Shown piece by piece: positions 9,789-20,038 of a stretch of DNA of 64,000 bases. The position numbers and the translations under genes were made by a program. Origin of the DNA: Euglena gracilis. Its lineage: Eukaryota; Euglenida; Euglenophyceae; Euglenales. Under the pieces are notes generated by a model. It searched no databases. It was not told the origin of the DNA and saw only the letters and a list, made by a program, of their open reading frames with translations. The stretch spans positions 41,814,011-41,878,010 of the forward strand of contig CP154957.1 of the NCBI GenBank assembly GCA_039621445.1, written 5' to 3'. The stretch's first letter is position 1. The number at the start of each line of letters is the position of its first letter.

Positions 9789-11250
9789 CCAGCCGGCTGA
9801 GCGAAGGCCTCGGGACGGTGGCCCAACTAGCCCAGCGGGTCCAGGGGCTCGAGGCCATCGCCAGCCAGGGTCACCAGCCAGCTGAAGGGCAGGGGTTCAA
9901 CGAGGCGATGGCTGGGCGGGTGAAAAATTTTGAGGAGCTGCTCATCACCTCCGTCCGGACGACGGAGGAGGTGATGAGGAGCCAGGAGCTGGCCAGCGGG
10001 CGGCAGCAGGCCCAGGCCGAGGCCCTGGACCAAAAATTAAACCAGCTGACGGGTGAACTCGGGGGGCTGCGAGAAAGAAATGCAGGGATTGCACAGGCCC
10101 TGCAAAATTTTCGAGCAGAGCTGGACGGACAGGCCACAGCCATCGCCGAACAACAAGGGACCATAAGGGAAGACATAAGGGAGCTAAGGGCCAGGGCTGA
10201 GGGGCAGGGCCACAGCCTGCAGGAGCTGTGGGCCGAGGTCACCACCCACGGGCAGGTGATCCAGGCCCACAACGCCCTGCTGATGGAGGTGGACTCAACG
10301 ATAAGGGGGACACCAAAGGAAAATGCCGAAATAAAAAATCGTCTTTTCGTTTTGGAAAAGAAAATCGAAAATTTTGAAATTTTTTGCCCCCCCATCCAGG
10401 AGCTACCGCAGCCACCCAGGGGAGTGGGGCCGGAGAGCGAGGACCCCCGACGCCCCGAAGCCAGAGTGCCCCCGGCAACCACAGACTCCCAGACCCAGTC
10501 CACGCCGGGGGCCCAGAGTGCCAATGGCTCGGGTGCCGCGGGGGGCAATATGCCTCCTGGCCCCCAGCACCAGCTCCCAGTCCATCCCAGCGTGCTGGGA
10601 GGCAAGGGGCCCGTGGCCCCCCAGGGGCTCTCTGCTGGCTCCAGCAGCGGGGCAGCGAGGGCAGTGGCCCACACACCCGGGGAAGTGGTATCCCCGGGCC
10701 CAGCTTCTGTAACTGCAGTTTTTCCCAGTGGGTTCTCGGGTTCTGGCCCCCAGAGGGGCAGGAGTGTTGTCCCTGGTTCTTCGGCAGAGGGGAATGCAGC
10801 ACCCCCAGCCAGCGGGGGCCCTTCGGCACCAGGGGGCAGCCAGCCCCAGGGTCCCATGGCTGCGGGGGGCAGCCAGCCCCAGGGCCCCATGGCTGCGGGG
10901 GGCAGCCAGCCCCAGGGTCCCAGGGCTGCGGGGGGCAGCCAGCCCCAGGGTCCCATGGCTGCGGGGGGCAGTCCGGTCCAGGTCCCCGCTGCTGGAGGGA
11001 CCCCAGCTGCCCAGACACCAGGCACGTTTGGGTTCCAGGGGGTGGATTGGGAGGAAGCGGAACGCCAGATTAAAGCGCACGGATTTTTTAATTTTTTGGC
11101 CAGGTTGGGAGCCCAGGAGCAGCAGCAACAGTCTCAGCAAAATTCACGAACAACGGGACAGTCCAGCACAGCGAAACCACAGGCAGCAGGCACAGCAGAT
11201 CTACAGGGCCAGGGCAGGGGTCAACCAGGGGTGAAATCAGCCGAGCACCA
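9785..11250 (+). CDS. Ty3-1 gag-region protein B: long coiled coil and QPQG repeats
   Basis: Continuation of the coiled coil from the preceding ORF in the -1 frame: about 190 residues of heptads (LDQKLNQLTGELGGLRE and similar), then a Pro/Gly/Ala/Ser-rich region with tandem GGSQPQGPMAA repeats (10831-10974). The frame stays open to 11500, but from about 11240 the protein-like signal moves to the frame 11251-11784. There is no ATG at the ORF start, so it is expressed only as a fusion. Coiled-coil Gag extensions probably drive multimerisation; that is inference. Confidence 0.55.
10831..10974 (+). repeat. Tandem 36-bp coding repeats
   Basis: Four near-identical units, each encoding GGSQPQGPMAA (one unit has RAA), within gag-region protein B. 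High identity between units points to recent expansion by slippage or unequal exchange. Confidence 0.85.
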
Positions 11251-12797
11251 GTGGCCCCCCAGCCCCGTGGGTTCCCCGCAGGAGTGGAGATCACGGGGGC
11301 AATGGACCCTTTCGCCTGGGCCCCTGAGGCTGGGGCAGCATCGTGCAGCGCTGCCCCTCTGGCCTTTGGGTCCCAGGACACGGGAGCCTGGGTCCGGGGG
11401 GTCCAGGCGGCTCCGGTCCACGTGGCGCCAGCAGCCCCCAGCCCAGCAGCCAGCATGTTTTTGGGGCCGCTGGCGACACTCCTCACCAAAGACCTTGTAA
11501 AACCAGAGCTGAAAGGTGATTTTCATGATTTTTCAGTAAAATTTCAGCTCTACATGCAGCAGGTTTCCATGGGACAGCCAGTGGGGGAGGAATTTAAAAT
11601 GCTTGTTCTGACCGGCTGCCTGGACCACAGCAGCCGGCTGGAACTCCAGCGGCGACAGGAGATGGGGGAACGGGTCAGGTTCCAAGATTTTGGAACTGGC
11701 TGGCCCAGAAATATGGCGGCGACGTCCAGGCCTCGCTGCATGAGCAGCTCAGGGGCCTCAGACCGGTCAACACAGGCAAGTTGACCCTCCCAGCGTGGCG
11801 TGAATATGAAAGTCAGTTTAAATTAATTTTCTGCCGGATGGAAAACCCCTCTGAGGAGGAAGCACAGGCCCTGGTTTTGCAACAGCTCCCAGATTCCATG
11901 CGAAGGGCCATAATCAGGGAACAGACACGAAAAAATCAGGATGCGCCCACAGTGCGGCTGTGGCACATCCCTGGGTTGACGGTGGAAAAGGCAACACAAC
12001 TCGCCCAGGAGGCTGTGGGGGAAGGGGAGCCGGTGACAGTCAGGGCACACCGGGACTCCTTCCTCATCAAGCTCTACAGCCGGCGGGCGCTGGAGAGGCT
12101 GATGATGAGGAACGGGGCCACGCTGCAGGGGGGCAATACAGTGAAAATCACCCCCCACGAAACAAAGCTGGGACTGGAGGAGGTTTTTCGACATGCTGAA
12201 AATGAGCTGCGGTGCCAGGAACGGTCTGACAGCTATGGCCGTTCTTGGGGTGGACGGGGGGTCCCAGCCCACCAGGAGGACCACTGGGCTGGGGGCCTCG
12301 ACAATTTTTCAGTCTCTGAGGTAAAATCCCAGGAAGCCAGGCCAGCCCAGCCCCAGAAAACGGTTTCACAGCCAGCTGAGGGAGGAGCAAAGGCAGGACC
12401 CCCCAAAGGCCCTGAGGGGCCACAGGACAGGCAATCACGGCACCGGGGCGGGTCACCTGGAAAGGGACGGGAGGGACGCAGGTCACCCAGCCCGGGGCAA
12501 AAGGGAAAGGGGTTCGGCAAGGGGGCTGGCAAGGGCGGCCCAGATTTTCGCCCAGCCAGGTCCCCAACCCCTCACCCAGCCACCAACAGGGAACAAACCC
12601 CCCCGAGGAGCCCCCGGAGTGGCCCCTCGGTGGACCAGCCCTGCAGCCAGTGCGGGGCCACAGATCACTGGTCTCGGGAATGCCCTGGAAAGAAGTGTTA
12701 TGATTGCGGGAAAACGGGACATCTGGCACGACAGTGCTGGTGGAGAAGGGGAAAGGGGAAGGGGACTTCCACGCCACCACGGCGGGGGAGTGCCTGA
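11251..12797 (+). CDS. Ty3-1 Gag capsid-like region and double CCHC nucleocapsid
   Basis: Read in two frames: 11251-11784 (FLGPLATLLTKDLVKPEL..., the start of the capsid-like helical region) and 11781-12797. The second frame has the typical retrotransposon Gag helix region (WREYESQFKLIFCRM...) and ends with two zinc knuckles, CSQCGATDHWSREC and CYDCGKTGHLARQC (about 12640-12740), then a basic tail. The two frames overlap by 4 bases (ATGA-like at 11781-11784), so a single-base indel or a programmed shift joins them. The knuckles bind RNA during packaging. Broken frames in such a young element may be sequencing errors in the many G/C runs. Confidence 0.8.
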
Positions 12798-13222
12798 AAA
12801 TGCGGGGGCCAGAAGGGAGGGGACGGGGGCCCAGGGTGCCCCCAGCACGGCCCTCGGAAGGGGGGTGAGGAAAGGGTTCACGGAGAGGGTTGGGTTTTGG
12901 TCAAGGGAAGGTCCAAAGGCAGATCCGGACCTGGACCTGCACGGTCCCCCCAGCCCCCCCTGACTGAGACACGAAAAGGGGCTGGGGGGGGGCCAGCAGG
13001 CCCTCCCATTCGACTCTGCCAACCCCTGGTCTGCGCTTTTCACCAGTGAGGGCAGTGCAGGGGGGGGCTCGGGTCAGAATTCAGGCACGGGACAAAGGGA
13101 GAAGGGACACAAGGCGGCTGGCCCTCCGCAGCAAGCCGCCCAGGGGTCTTCGGGTTCCAGCACACCCAGTCCACCGCAGATCACAACACCAGGAAGGGAG
13201 GGGATAAACACAAAACAAAAAA

Positions 13223-15565
13223 ATGAAAAAGAAAAAACAAAACGCTCTCACAGGCATCAATCAGGGGGCAGCGAGGGAGGTCATTAACGTTCCTCAAACC
13301 AGCAAAGGCACGGATGAAACCGCCCCCAGCACGGAAAGGGATTCAGGTTTTTCGATTCGCCAGGTGAGGTGCGTCAGGACCGCACCTTCCACCTCAGCCC
13401 CCACGCCACAGCCAGCCCCAGCACCACTCCCAGCCCGTTCCTCAGGGTTTGGGAGGTCGCCCTCCCGGTGGATCTCCCAGGACTACCACGTCCGGGAGGA
13501 GTACGTCAGGGACGTACTCCGCCGCCTGGGGGTCCAGCCGGAGGTCGACGCCTTTTCTGCCAAAGAAAACCGCAGGTTTGTCCGCTGGTGGGGGCCAGGG
13601 AGTGGGGAAGGGGAAGATGCCTTCAAACAGGACTGGGGCAGGGAGGTTTTGTGGATCAACCCACCTTATAAAAAAATACAGGAGGTTCTCGAAAAAATCA
13701 GGAGGGATCAGGCCCATGCCATCCTGGTGATCCCCAGGTGGCCGGGGCGGTGTTGGTACAGGGAGGCCAGGGGCTTGGCAGTGCGCCAAGTCGCATTCCC
13801 TCAGGGAACACGATTTTTCGGCAGAGGGGAGGAGTTGTGCCGGGGGACCAAGTGGCCCATCACAGCCTTTTTGCTGTGTGGGCATCCAGACCGGTGCACG
13901 CTGGAGGAGGTGACACGAAGAGGGAGGGAGAAAAAAACCAGGTTCGGGACACATTTTTCAGGGCCACCCCCAGGGACCGGGGGGGCCACAGGGGAGGTCA
14001 AGCCGGCACACCTGGGGCAGGTGGGGAGAGCGGACCAGCCCAGGCGGATGCTGGACTTGTTCTGCGGGACAGGTTCAGTAGGGGACGTCTACCGCAGCCT
14101 GGGTTACCAGGTCACGTCGGTGGACGTGGACCCCAGGTGGCGGCCAGACATTTGTGTTGACGTGCTGAAATGGAATTTTAAAAAACAGTTCCAGCCTGGG
14201 GATTTTGAGGTGGTGGTGTGCGGGGTCCCCTGCACCGAATTCAGCCTGGCGCTGACCACCAGGGAACGAGATTTAAAATTGGCTGATCGGCTGGTGCAGC
14301 GGGCCCTGGCCATCATAAGATACCTCCGCCCACGGCGGTGGTGGCTGGAAAACCCCCGGTATGGTTACCTGCGGACCCGCAGGTACATGGCAGGGATCCC
14401 ACACGTGGACGTGGATTACTTCCAGTACGCTGACTGGGGCTACCAGAAGCCCACCAGGATATGGGGCAGCCCCCATGTCCTGGGTCTCCGGCCACGGGTG
14501 TGTGACGGCCGGACCTGCACCAACCTGGAAAGCCCAGTACCTGAGGGGGGACGAAAGGGACGGCACAAAATTCGGCTCAGCAGCAAACACCAAAACCTGC
14601 CCAGGCACCTGAAATATCGGATCCCAGAGGCGCTCATCCGTGACCTGGCCACAGCACCGGCACCGGAGGCCCGCGCCGCCGGGTCTCCGGAGCCAGAGCG
14701 GGACCCCCAGACAGAGCGAGGGGTGCCCTCGGTCTTGCTCCGTGAGGTGGGGCAGGGTACCAGTGAACGGCAGCTGCTGATGCGGGTGCAGGCCAGGGGG
14801 CCAGACGGACAGACCCACTTCATCAACGCCCTCATTGACACAGGGGCAGAGGTGAGCCTGGTCCGAAGAGGCATGCTACCCAGCACATACCTCCTGCCTG
14901 CCCCCAAGCCCCTGTCCCTGGTGACGGCTAGTGGAGCCAAGATGGAAGGGGGGGAACGTGAGGCAACCCTGGGCCTGGTCCTCCGGCGGGAGGGGGGCCT
15001 GGGTCAGGGGGAAGGGGCCCTGTGGACGGCCCCAGCCTCCTTCTATGAGGCAGACATCCACGTGGAGGCCATCATCGGCTTTCCGTGGCTGGAGGAAAAC
15101 CAGCTCGGGGTGTTTCCACATCTCCGAGCCTTGGCATTGAGGGGAGAGCAGGTGGTCCTCCTACGGGGACAGGGTGAGCAAGTTCAGCCAGCAGCCCACA
15201 AAAAGGCACAAAAGCGAGTGAGATACCTGAAAATGGTGGAAAAAGTCAGAGCACTGCGGCTTGCTTTGCCAGAGGCAGCCCTGGGGGAGGACACCGAGGA
15301 GCCTGAGTGGGAGGAAAACCCCCTGCACGAGGATGAGGCGACCCAGGAGACAGTGGCCAAGGAACTCCTGCGGGCAGCCCGGGAGGTCGAAGCACGGGCA
15401 GCCCAAGGGGTCATCCTTGTTCCCGAAGGGGAACAGGTGACCAGTCAGCGGGCTGAGGAGCTCCGGGCAGCCCTCCGGAGGGACTTCGAGGGGGAGGTTC
15501 TCCGAGACAGGATTTGGGGGAAAGAATCGTTCGGGGGCCCCTGGGGGAAGGGAAAATCGAATTAA
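13223..15565 (+). CDS. Ty3-1 Dam-like / C5-methyltransferase-like / aspartic protease polyprotein
   Basis: 780 codons from ATG 13223. Residues 100-225: Dam-like module with PEVDAFSAKENRRF, QDW and WINPPY (N146-Y149). Residues 275-475: C5-methyltransferase-like domain with motif I DLFCGTG (278-284), motif IV GVPCTEFS (catalytic-type Cys337), motif VI-like WWLENP (373-378; most relatives have ENV) and DYFQYADWGYQKPTRIWG. No QxRxR motif is evident. Residues 520-650: retropepsin-like protease with IDTGAEVSLV (DTG 539-541). All key residues are present and the frame is intact. Domain order Dam-Dcm-protease differs from Ty3-2. The RT frame overlaps its last 52 bases. A methylase that marks element DNA is an inference from the domains. 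Confidence 0.9.
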   Translation: MKKKKQNALTGINQGAAREVINVPQTSKGTDETAPSTERDSGFSIRQVRCVRTAPSTSAPTPQPAPAPLPARSSGFGRSPSRWISQDYHVREEYVRDVLRRLGVQPEVDAFSAKENRRFVRWWGPGSGEGEDAFKQDWGREVLWINPPYKKIQEVLEKIRRDQAHAILVIPRWPGRCWYREARGLAVRQVAFPQGTRFFGRGEELCRGTKWPITAFLLCGHPDRCTLEEVTRRGREKKTRFGTHFSGPPPGTGGATGEVKPAHLGQVGRADQPRRMLDLFCGTGSVGDVYRSLGYQVTSVDVDPRWRPDICVDVLKWNFKKQFQPGDFEVVVCGVPCTEFSLALTTRERDLKLADRLVQRALAIIRYLRPRRWWLENPRYGYLRTRRYMAGIPHVDVDYFQYADWGYQKPTRIWGSPHVLGLRPRVCDGRTCTNLESPVPEGGRKGRHKIRLSSKHQNLPRHLKYRIPEALIRDLATAPAPEARAAGSPEPERDPQTERGVPSVLLREVGQGTSERQLLMRVQARGPDGQTHFINALIDTGAEVSLVRRGMLPSTYLLPAPKPLSLVTASGAKMEGGEREATLGLVLRREGGLGQGEGALWTAPASFYEADIHVEAIIGFPWLEENQLGVFPHLRALALRGEQVVLLRGQGEQVQPAAHKKAQKRVRYLKMVEKVRALRLALPEAALGEDTEEPEWEENPLHEDEATQETVAKELLRAAREVEARAAQGVILVPEGEQVTSQRAEELRAALRRDFEGEVLRDRIWGKESFGGPWGKGKSN

Positions 15566-18500
15566 AACCGGGATCTGTGGCGAAGAAGCAGAGGCCCATC
15601 CACCTGACAGGGGAGAGGCACAGGGCATTGTGTGATCTGGTGGATGAGTGGGTTCGGGACAAGAAGGTGGAGGAGGGGGTGCCAAGTGCCTGGAGCAGCC
15701 CCACATTCGTGGTGGCCAAGAAACAGGGGAAGTGGCGTGGGGTTGTGGATTTCCGGGCATTAAACGAGGCCACAGTGACGGATGCTTACCCCCTCCCCAG
15801 GATTGAAGACATCCTGGTGAACCAGGGACGGAGGTACCTGTTCTCCGTCCTTGATCTCAAGGATGCCTTCCATCAGGTGCCCCTGCACGAAGACTCACGC
15901 CCATACACCTGCTGCAGCACCCCCCGAGGGTCCAAGCAGTGGTGTGTGGTCGTGATGGGCCTGAAAAATGGAGTGGCCATTTTTCAGGGGGTGATCGACT
16001 ACTCGCTGAGGGATGTGGCTGATGTCGCCAACCCATATGTTGACGACATCATCGTGGGGACAGAGTGGTGTGGCACGGAGGAAGCTACCCTGGAGGCACA
16101 CGACCAGGACATAAGACGGGTGTTGGGGGCACTGCGGGAACACCGCCTGGTCGTGGACAAGAACAAGTGCCGCTTCTTCGTAAGAGAAGTGGAGTTCTGT
16201 GGCCACATCCTGGGGGGAGGAAAACGGAGGCCAGCCCCGGGCAAACTCATGGCGCTGGAGAAGTGGGAGGAGCCCCGCACGATCACAGCCCTCAGGGGCT
16301 TTCTGGGCTTCACCAACTACTACTCCAGCTACGTGAAGGAGTATGCCCGGTATGCAGCCCCCCTGATGGAACTCCTCAAGGTGGGACGTGTGGAAGGGAA
16401 GAAAGGCAGCAAAAAACCTGTAAAATTCGGCCAAGTGGAACGGGAGGCCTTCACCGCCCTGAAGCAGGAGCTCCTTCGGGGATTGGAGCTCCACACCATC
16501 AACCCGGACCAGCCATTCATTCTCCGGGTTGATGCGAGCGACAAGGCGGTGGGGGCAGCCCTTGAACAGTTTTTGGAGCCAACGGAGGGGATGCCCACAG
16601 CCGTGGAAGCCACTACACGGAAAACCGTGCCTGTGGCCTTCTGCTCCAAGAAACTCACGGCTGGACAGGTGAAAAGCTGGTCTCCGCGAGAGAAGGAGAC
16701 CTACGCCATCATCCTGGCCCTCCAGAAATGGGCCTCCTACATCGGCCTCCAGCCGCTGTTGGTCCTCACGGACCACAAGTCCCTGGAGGCCTGGGCCAAG
16801 GAAACCCTGGACACGCCCAGCGGACCTGCGGGAAGGCGGGGACGCTGGCATGAAATGTTCTCCCGGTTTGACCTTCACGTGGTCTACATCCCGGGAAAGG
16901 AAAACGTGGTGGCGGATGCCCTCAGCAGGTGGGCATATCCTGCCTCCAAGGCATTTGCCGACATCAGCCTTCACGGGAGCGAGGAGGATGACGAGGCAAT
17001 GAGGGCCATGATCGAAGAAGAACGGAGGGAAGAGCGGGAATGCGGGACACCGCACGGGGGGGAGGAACTCCATGTGGCGGTAACAACACGCAGCGGGAGA
17101 GACACAGCGCAGGCGGAACGGGCAGCACAGCACATACCTGGCCCCAGCCCCACAGAGGGGGAGGGGGCTGAGGATTCAGTGCCAGGGGGCCCTGGCCCTG
17201 ACCCCACAGGGGGGGAGGGGCCTGGGGACGCCCCCTCGGGAGATTCGGGTCCCATCCTCGCGGGGGGGGAGGGACCTGGGGGACCTGGGTTGGACACGCG
17301 GGAGACACGAGGTTCCCCACGTGCCCATCTTTTCGTGGATGAATTCGGGAATGAACAGCCGGCAAGAAGGGGGGGACCTGAGGAACACCAACCGGGGCGA
17401 AGAGTTCTGAGTGAGGACCTGCAGTCGACCCCCCCCATCGATGATCCCCACGGGGGGGATCTTGGGGAATCCGAGGGGGAACCAATTTCACTTTCTCCAG
17501 ACACGGGGGTGCACACCCAGGAGGAGGTGGAGGAGGATCCCTCCATCCCAGTGATGGACAGGGATTGGTCTCGGGCATACGGGACGTGCCCGGTGTGGGG
17601 GCCTGTTTATGCAAGTGTGCAGGCCCCTGCGGGAGATTGGCCTGAGGGAGTCCGTTTGTACGGGGAAAAAATGTACACGGACGGGCTCCTTTGTGTGCCC
17701 ACCAGCCTGATGGGGCTGGTCGTGCGGGTCCACCATGGGGACGCGGGCCACCCAGGTGCCTCAAGGCTATGGCACCAGATGGGGCGGTGGTACAGGTTCG
17801 CGGATCCAAGGGGGGCTGAGAAAATCACCCAAGGCATCCAGCGGCAATGTGAAATCTGCCAAGCCTGTGACCCCTCTCGAGCACCTTTCAAGTGTGCTCT
17901 CGAAGCCACCCCTGTGCCACCCTTCCTCATGGACAGCGTGGCGGTGGACCTGTTCGCCATGCCTGAGGTGACCCACGAAGGCCAGGTGTATGATTATCTG
18001 GCCCTGTGCGTGGACCGTGAGAGTGGGTGGACGGTGGCCACCCCTCACAAGTACAAGGGCCTGACAGCTGAGGTGGTGGCCAAGGCCATGTTCCGCCACT
18101 GGGACATGTTCGGGGTGCCCTCTGTGGTGACCTCGGACCGTGGCCCCCACTTTGCCTCGGCTTGGTGGCAAACAATGTGCGCCGCCATGGGGGTGAGGCG
18201 TGCCTACGGGCAGGCCTATCACCACCAGGCCAACGGTCGGGCAGAGGTGGCAGGCCAACGGGTGATGAACACCCTGTCCAAGCTCATCGCTGACCTGTCG
18301 GAGAAGGAGGCCTCATGGGTGGTGCTGTTACCCAAGGCCCTCCGGCACCTGCACGATGTGCCAGGGGAGTCCGGCTTGTCGCCCTACGAGGTGGTCTTCG
18401 GGCGGCACCGGCCACTCCAAGGCCTGCCTCACCAGCCCCCACGAGAGGCCGAGGGGGCAGCCGACTTCATGGCACGGATGCGGGCTATGGACGAGAAGGT

Positions 18501-19065
18501 GGCCTTAACCTTGAATGCCTTGCACACCAAACGGTGGGCGTCCATCAACGGCAAAAGAAGGGACCCACCTCCCCTGGAGGTCGGTGCCAAGGTGTGGTAC
18601 CGTCCCGATACACAGCCGGGCACAGGCAAGTTGGCCACCAAGTGGAAAAGGGGGACTGTGGTGGCCCGCCGGGGTCGCCACTCATATGTGGTGGAGCTGG
18701 CCCCGGGGGCCCGCCAAGAGGCACACCGAAGCCAGCTCAAGCTCCACACGGAGGATGAGTTCTCCACCGACCCCCTCCCACTTTTCTATTTCAACGACAA
18801 GGTGGCCCCCCTGGAGGTGGGCCCGGATGAGTGGGTGGTGGAGGAGATCGTGGGCAGCCGGAACAACCCGGAAACGGGCGTCCCGGAATTTCAGGTGAGG
18901 TGGAAAAATTGGGATCCGACGGATCTCCAATGGCTGCCTTGGTCGGATTTCTTCCCCTCCTACAACGAGGACGTGGTGGATTATTGTGCAGCCAAGGGGA
19001 TTCCGTTGGAGGTGGTGGGACTTCTCCGCCCCGGGAAGAGGGGGGGGCGGGGACGGGGTCAATAA
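15514..19065 (+). CDS. Ty3-1 Pol: reverse transcriptase, RNase H, integrase, chromodomain
   Basis: 1183 codons, overlapping the preceding ORF by 52 bases in the -1 frame. The first codon of the open frame is GTG-like, so expression by -1 frameshift is more likely than independent start. RT: residues 60-240 with DLKDAFHQ and active site YVDD (175-178). RNase H: from VDASD (D340) to TDHKSLEAW (419-427). A 190-residue low-complexity GEGP-rich linker follows. Integrase: zinc-binding HH...CEICQAC (740-785) and catalytic D812, D875, E911 (35 residues between the last two). The C-terminus is a chromodomain (about 1100-1160; QVRWKNWDPTDLQW). Intact, with all catalytic residues. Chromodomains target insertion to modified chromatin in known chromoviruses. 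Confidence 0.95.
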   Translation: MGERIVRGPLGEGKIELKPGSVAKKQRPIHLTGERHRALCDLVDEWVRDKKVEEGVPSAWSSPTFVVAKKQGKWRGVVDFRALNEATVTDAYPLPRIEDILVNQGRRYLFSVLDLKDAFHQVPLHEDSRPYTCCSTPRGSKQWCVVVMGLKNGVAIFQGVIDYSLRDVADVANPYVDDIIVGTEWCGTEEATLEAHDQDIRRVLGALREHRLVVDKNKCRFFVREVEFCGHILGGGKRRPAPGKLMALEKWEEPRTITALRGFLGFTNYYSSYVKEYARYAAPLMELLKVGRVEGKKGSKKPVKFGQVEREAFTALKQELLRGLELHTINPDQPFILRVDASDKAVGAALEQFLEPTEGMPTAVEATTRKTVPVAFCSKKLTAGQVKSWSPREKETYAIILALQKWASYIGLQPLLVLTDHKSLEAWAKETLDTPSGPAGRRGRWHEMFSRFDLHVVYIPGKENVVADALSRWAYPASKAFADISLHGSEEDDEAMRAMIEEERREERECGTPHGGEELHVAVTTRSGRDTAQAERAAQHIPGPSPTEGEGAEDSVPGGPGPDPTGGEGPGDAPSGDSGPILAGGEGPGGPGLDTRETRGSPRAHLFVDEFGNEQPARRGGPEEHQPGRRVLSEDLQSTPPIDDPHGGDLGESEGEPISLSPDTGVHTQEEVEEDPSIPVMDRDWSRAYGTCPVWGPVYASVQAPAGDWPEGVRLYGEKMYTDGLLCVPTSLMGLVVRVHHGDAGHPGASRLWHQMGRWYRFADPRGAEKITQGIQRQCEICQACDPSRAPFKCALEATPVPPFLMDSVAVDLFAMPEVTHEGQVYDYLALCVDRESGWTVATPHKYKGLTAEVVAKAMFRHWDMFGVPSVVTSDRGPHFASAWWQTMCAAMGVRRAYGQAYHHQANGRAEVAGQRVMNTLSKLIADLSEKEASWVVLLPKALRHLHDVPGESGLSPYEVVFGRHRPLQGLPHQPPREAEGAADFMARMRAMDEKVALTLNALHTKRWASINGKRRDPPPLEVGAKVWYRPDTQPGTGKLATKWKRGTVVARRGRHSYVVELAPGARQEAHRSQLKLHTEDEFSTDPLPLFYFNDKVAPLEVGPDEWVVEEIVGSRNNPETGVPEFQVRWKNWDPTDLQWLPWSDFFPSYNEDVVDYCAAKGIPLEVVGLLRPGKRGGRGRGQ

Positions 19066-19162
19066 GGGGGGAGAGGGGCAGGAGGTGGAGGCGAGGGGAC
19101 GGCGGGTGCGGGGATTGTTGTGGTGGCGGAGCACACGCACATCCTTCGCTCTTGTGCGTAGG

Positions 19163-20038
19163 ATGCAGCGCTACGTGCACCGTCGCCCCTACGTCCCTGG
19201 ACCTCTCCCCGTCGCCCCCCCGCCACCATCGGCCGCCGAGGCGGAGGCCGCCCTCCTCACCCTCTTGCCCGCCCCCAAGCGCCCACGCCTGGACACCCCC
19301 GCGGAACCTCCCCAGCCGGCCGACTCCCCCCGACCACCGTCCCCCACACGCCCGGAGGACCTCCGCTCCCTGCTGGCCTACCTCGAGGGGCTGGCGGCGG
19401 AGGTGGAGCACCTCCGGAGCGTGGTGGGGCGGTTGGTGGGCGAGGGAGCGCCGCAGCGGGTGGATGCGGAGGTGCAGGCGGAGGCGCCTGGCGAAGGGGA
19501 CGACCAGGGGAGCGAGGAGGAGGCAAGCGAGTCGGGGTCGTTGGACCTCCTCTCCGCGGCTGCCACGGCCGGGGGCCCCGAGGCCGAGGACGCCGAGGGG
19601 GACCAGGTCGGGGAGCCCGCGGGGTGCTCCAACTGCTCCTCGCGGAGTTCGAGCCCTTGTGGCCCGGCTCCGATGAGGACCCCTAAGCCCCCCCCCGCCG
19701 ACCCAGACGTAGCCTGGGCCGGCTTACCTGTGGAGGCTAGCCCACCGGGGGGGGGGGGGGGCAGAAAACGGGGTTGGTGCGGAAACCATGGAGGGACCGA
19801 GCTGATTTCCTTTGTTTGTTGTTGTTGTTGTGTTTCGCAGGTTCAATCTCAGTCTCAATTTCAGCGAAGTCAACCCCACAGTGCCCCTTGGCTACGGGCG
19901 AGGGGGCCAGGAGGGGCGACGGGACGCCCGGGTGGGGCGAGGAGGCCACAGGAGCATACCGGGGGGGGGGTCCCAAGGGTTGAGGGGGCCCACAGCCCCC
20001 CCAAGGCTGGCCTCGCCCACCACCCGCGGCCCACATAG
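19163..20038 (+). CDS. Ty3-1 extra ORF after pol: NLS-like, coiled-coil, acidic protein
   Basis: About 291 codons from ATG 19163, 98 bases after the pol stop. The ATG is preceded at once by a pyrimidine-rich AG (CTCTTGTGCGTAG) that looks like a 3' splice acceptor, which would allow expression from a spliced RNA. Residues 1-45 are Pro-rich with an NLS-like PKRPRLD; residues 55-90 form a short coiled coil (LRSLLAYLEGLAAEVEHLR); then an acidic Glu/Ser stretch. A second acceptor-like site (GTGTTTCGCAG) lies at 19830-19840. Position corresponds to env or accessory ORFs of other Ty3 elements, but there is no signal peptide or membrane segment. Function unknown; possibly regulatory. Confidence 0.5.
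   Translation: MQRYVHRRPYVPGPLPVAPPPPSAAEAEAALLTLLPAPKRPRLDTPAEPPQPADSPRPPSPTRPEDLRSLLAYLEGLAAEVEHLRSVVGRLVGEGAPQRVDAEVQAEAPGEGDDQGSEEEASESGSLDLLSAAATAGGPEAEDAEGDQVGEPAGCSNCSSRSSSPCGPAPMRTPKPPPADPDVAWAGLPVEASPPGGGGGRKRGWCGNHGGTELISFVCCCCCVSQVQSQSQFQRSQPHSAPWLRARGPGGATGRPGGARRPQEHTGGGVPRVEGAHSPPKAGLAHHPRPT

Noticed and set aside
9871-11025. 384-codon minus-strand ORF in Ty3-1
   Set aside because: Shadow of the GC-rich coiled-coil and QPQG-repeat frame; Pro/Gly/Trp repeats are read from the tandem DNA repeats.
15514-15565. Programmed -1 frameshift signal between protease and RT frames
   Set aside because: Overlap and frame relation fit, but no canonical slippery heptamer with a convincing downstream structure could be assigned by eye.
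15895-17133. 412-codon minus-strand ORF
   Set aside because: Lies wholly within the RT/RNase H region of Ty3-1 pol on the other strand; no family signal.
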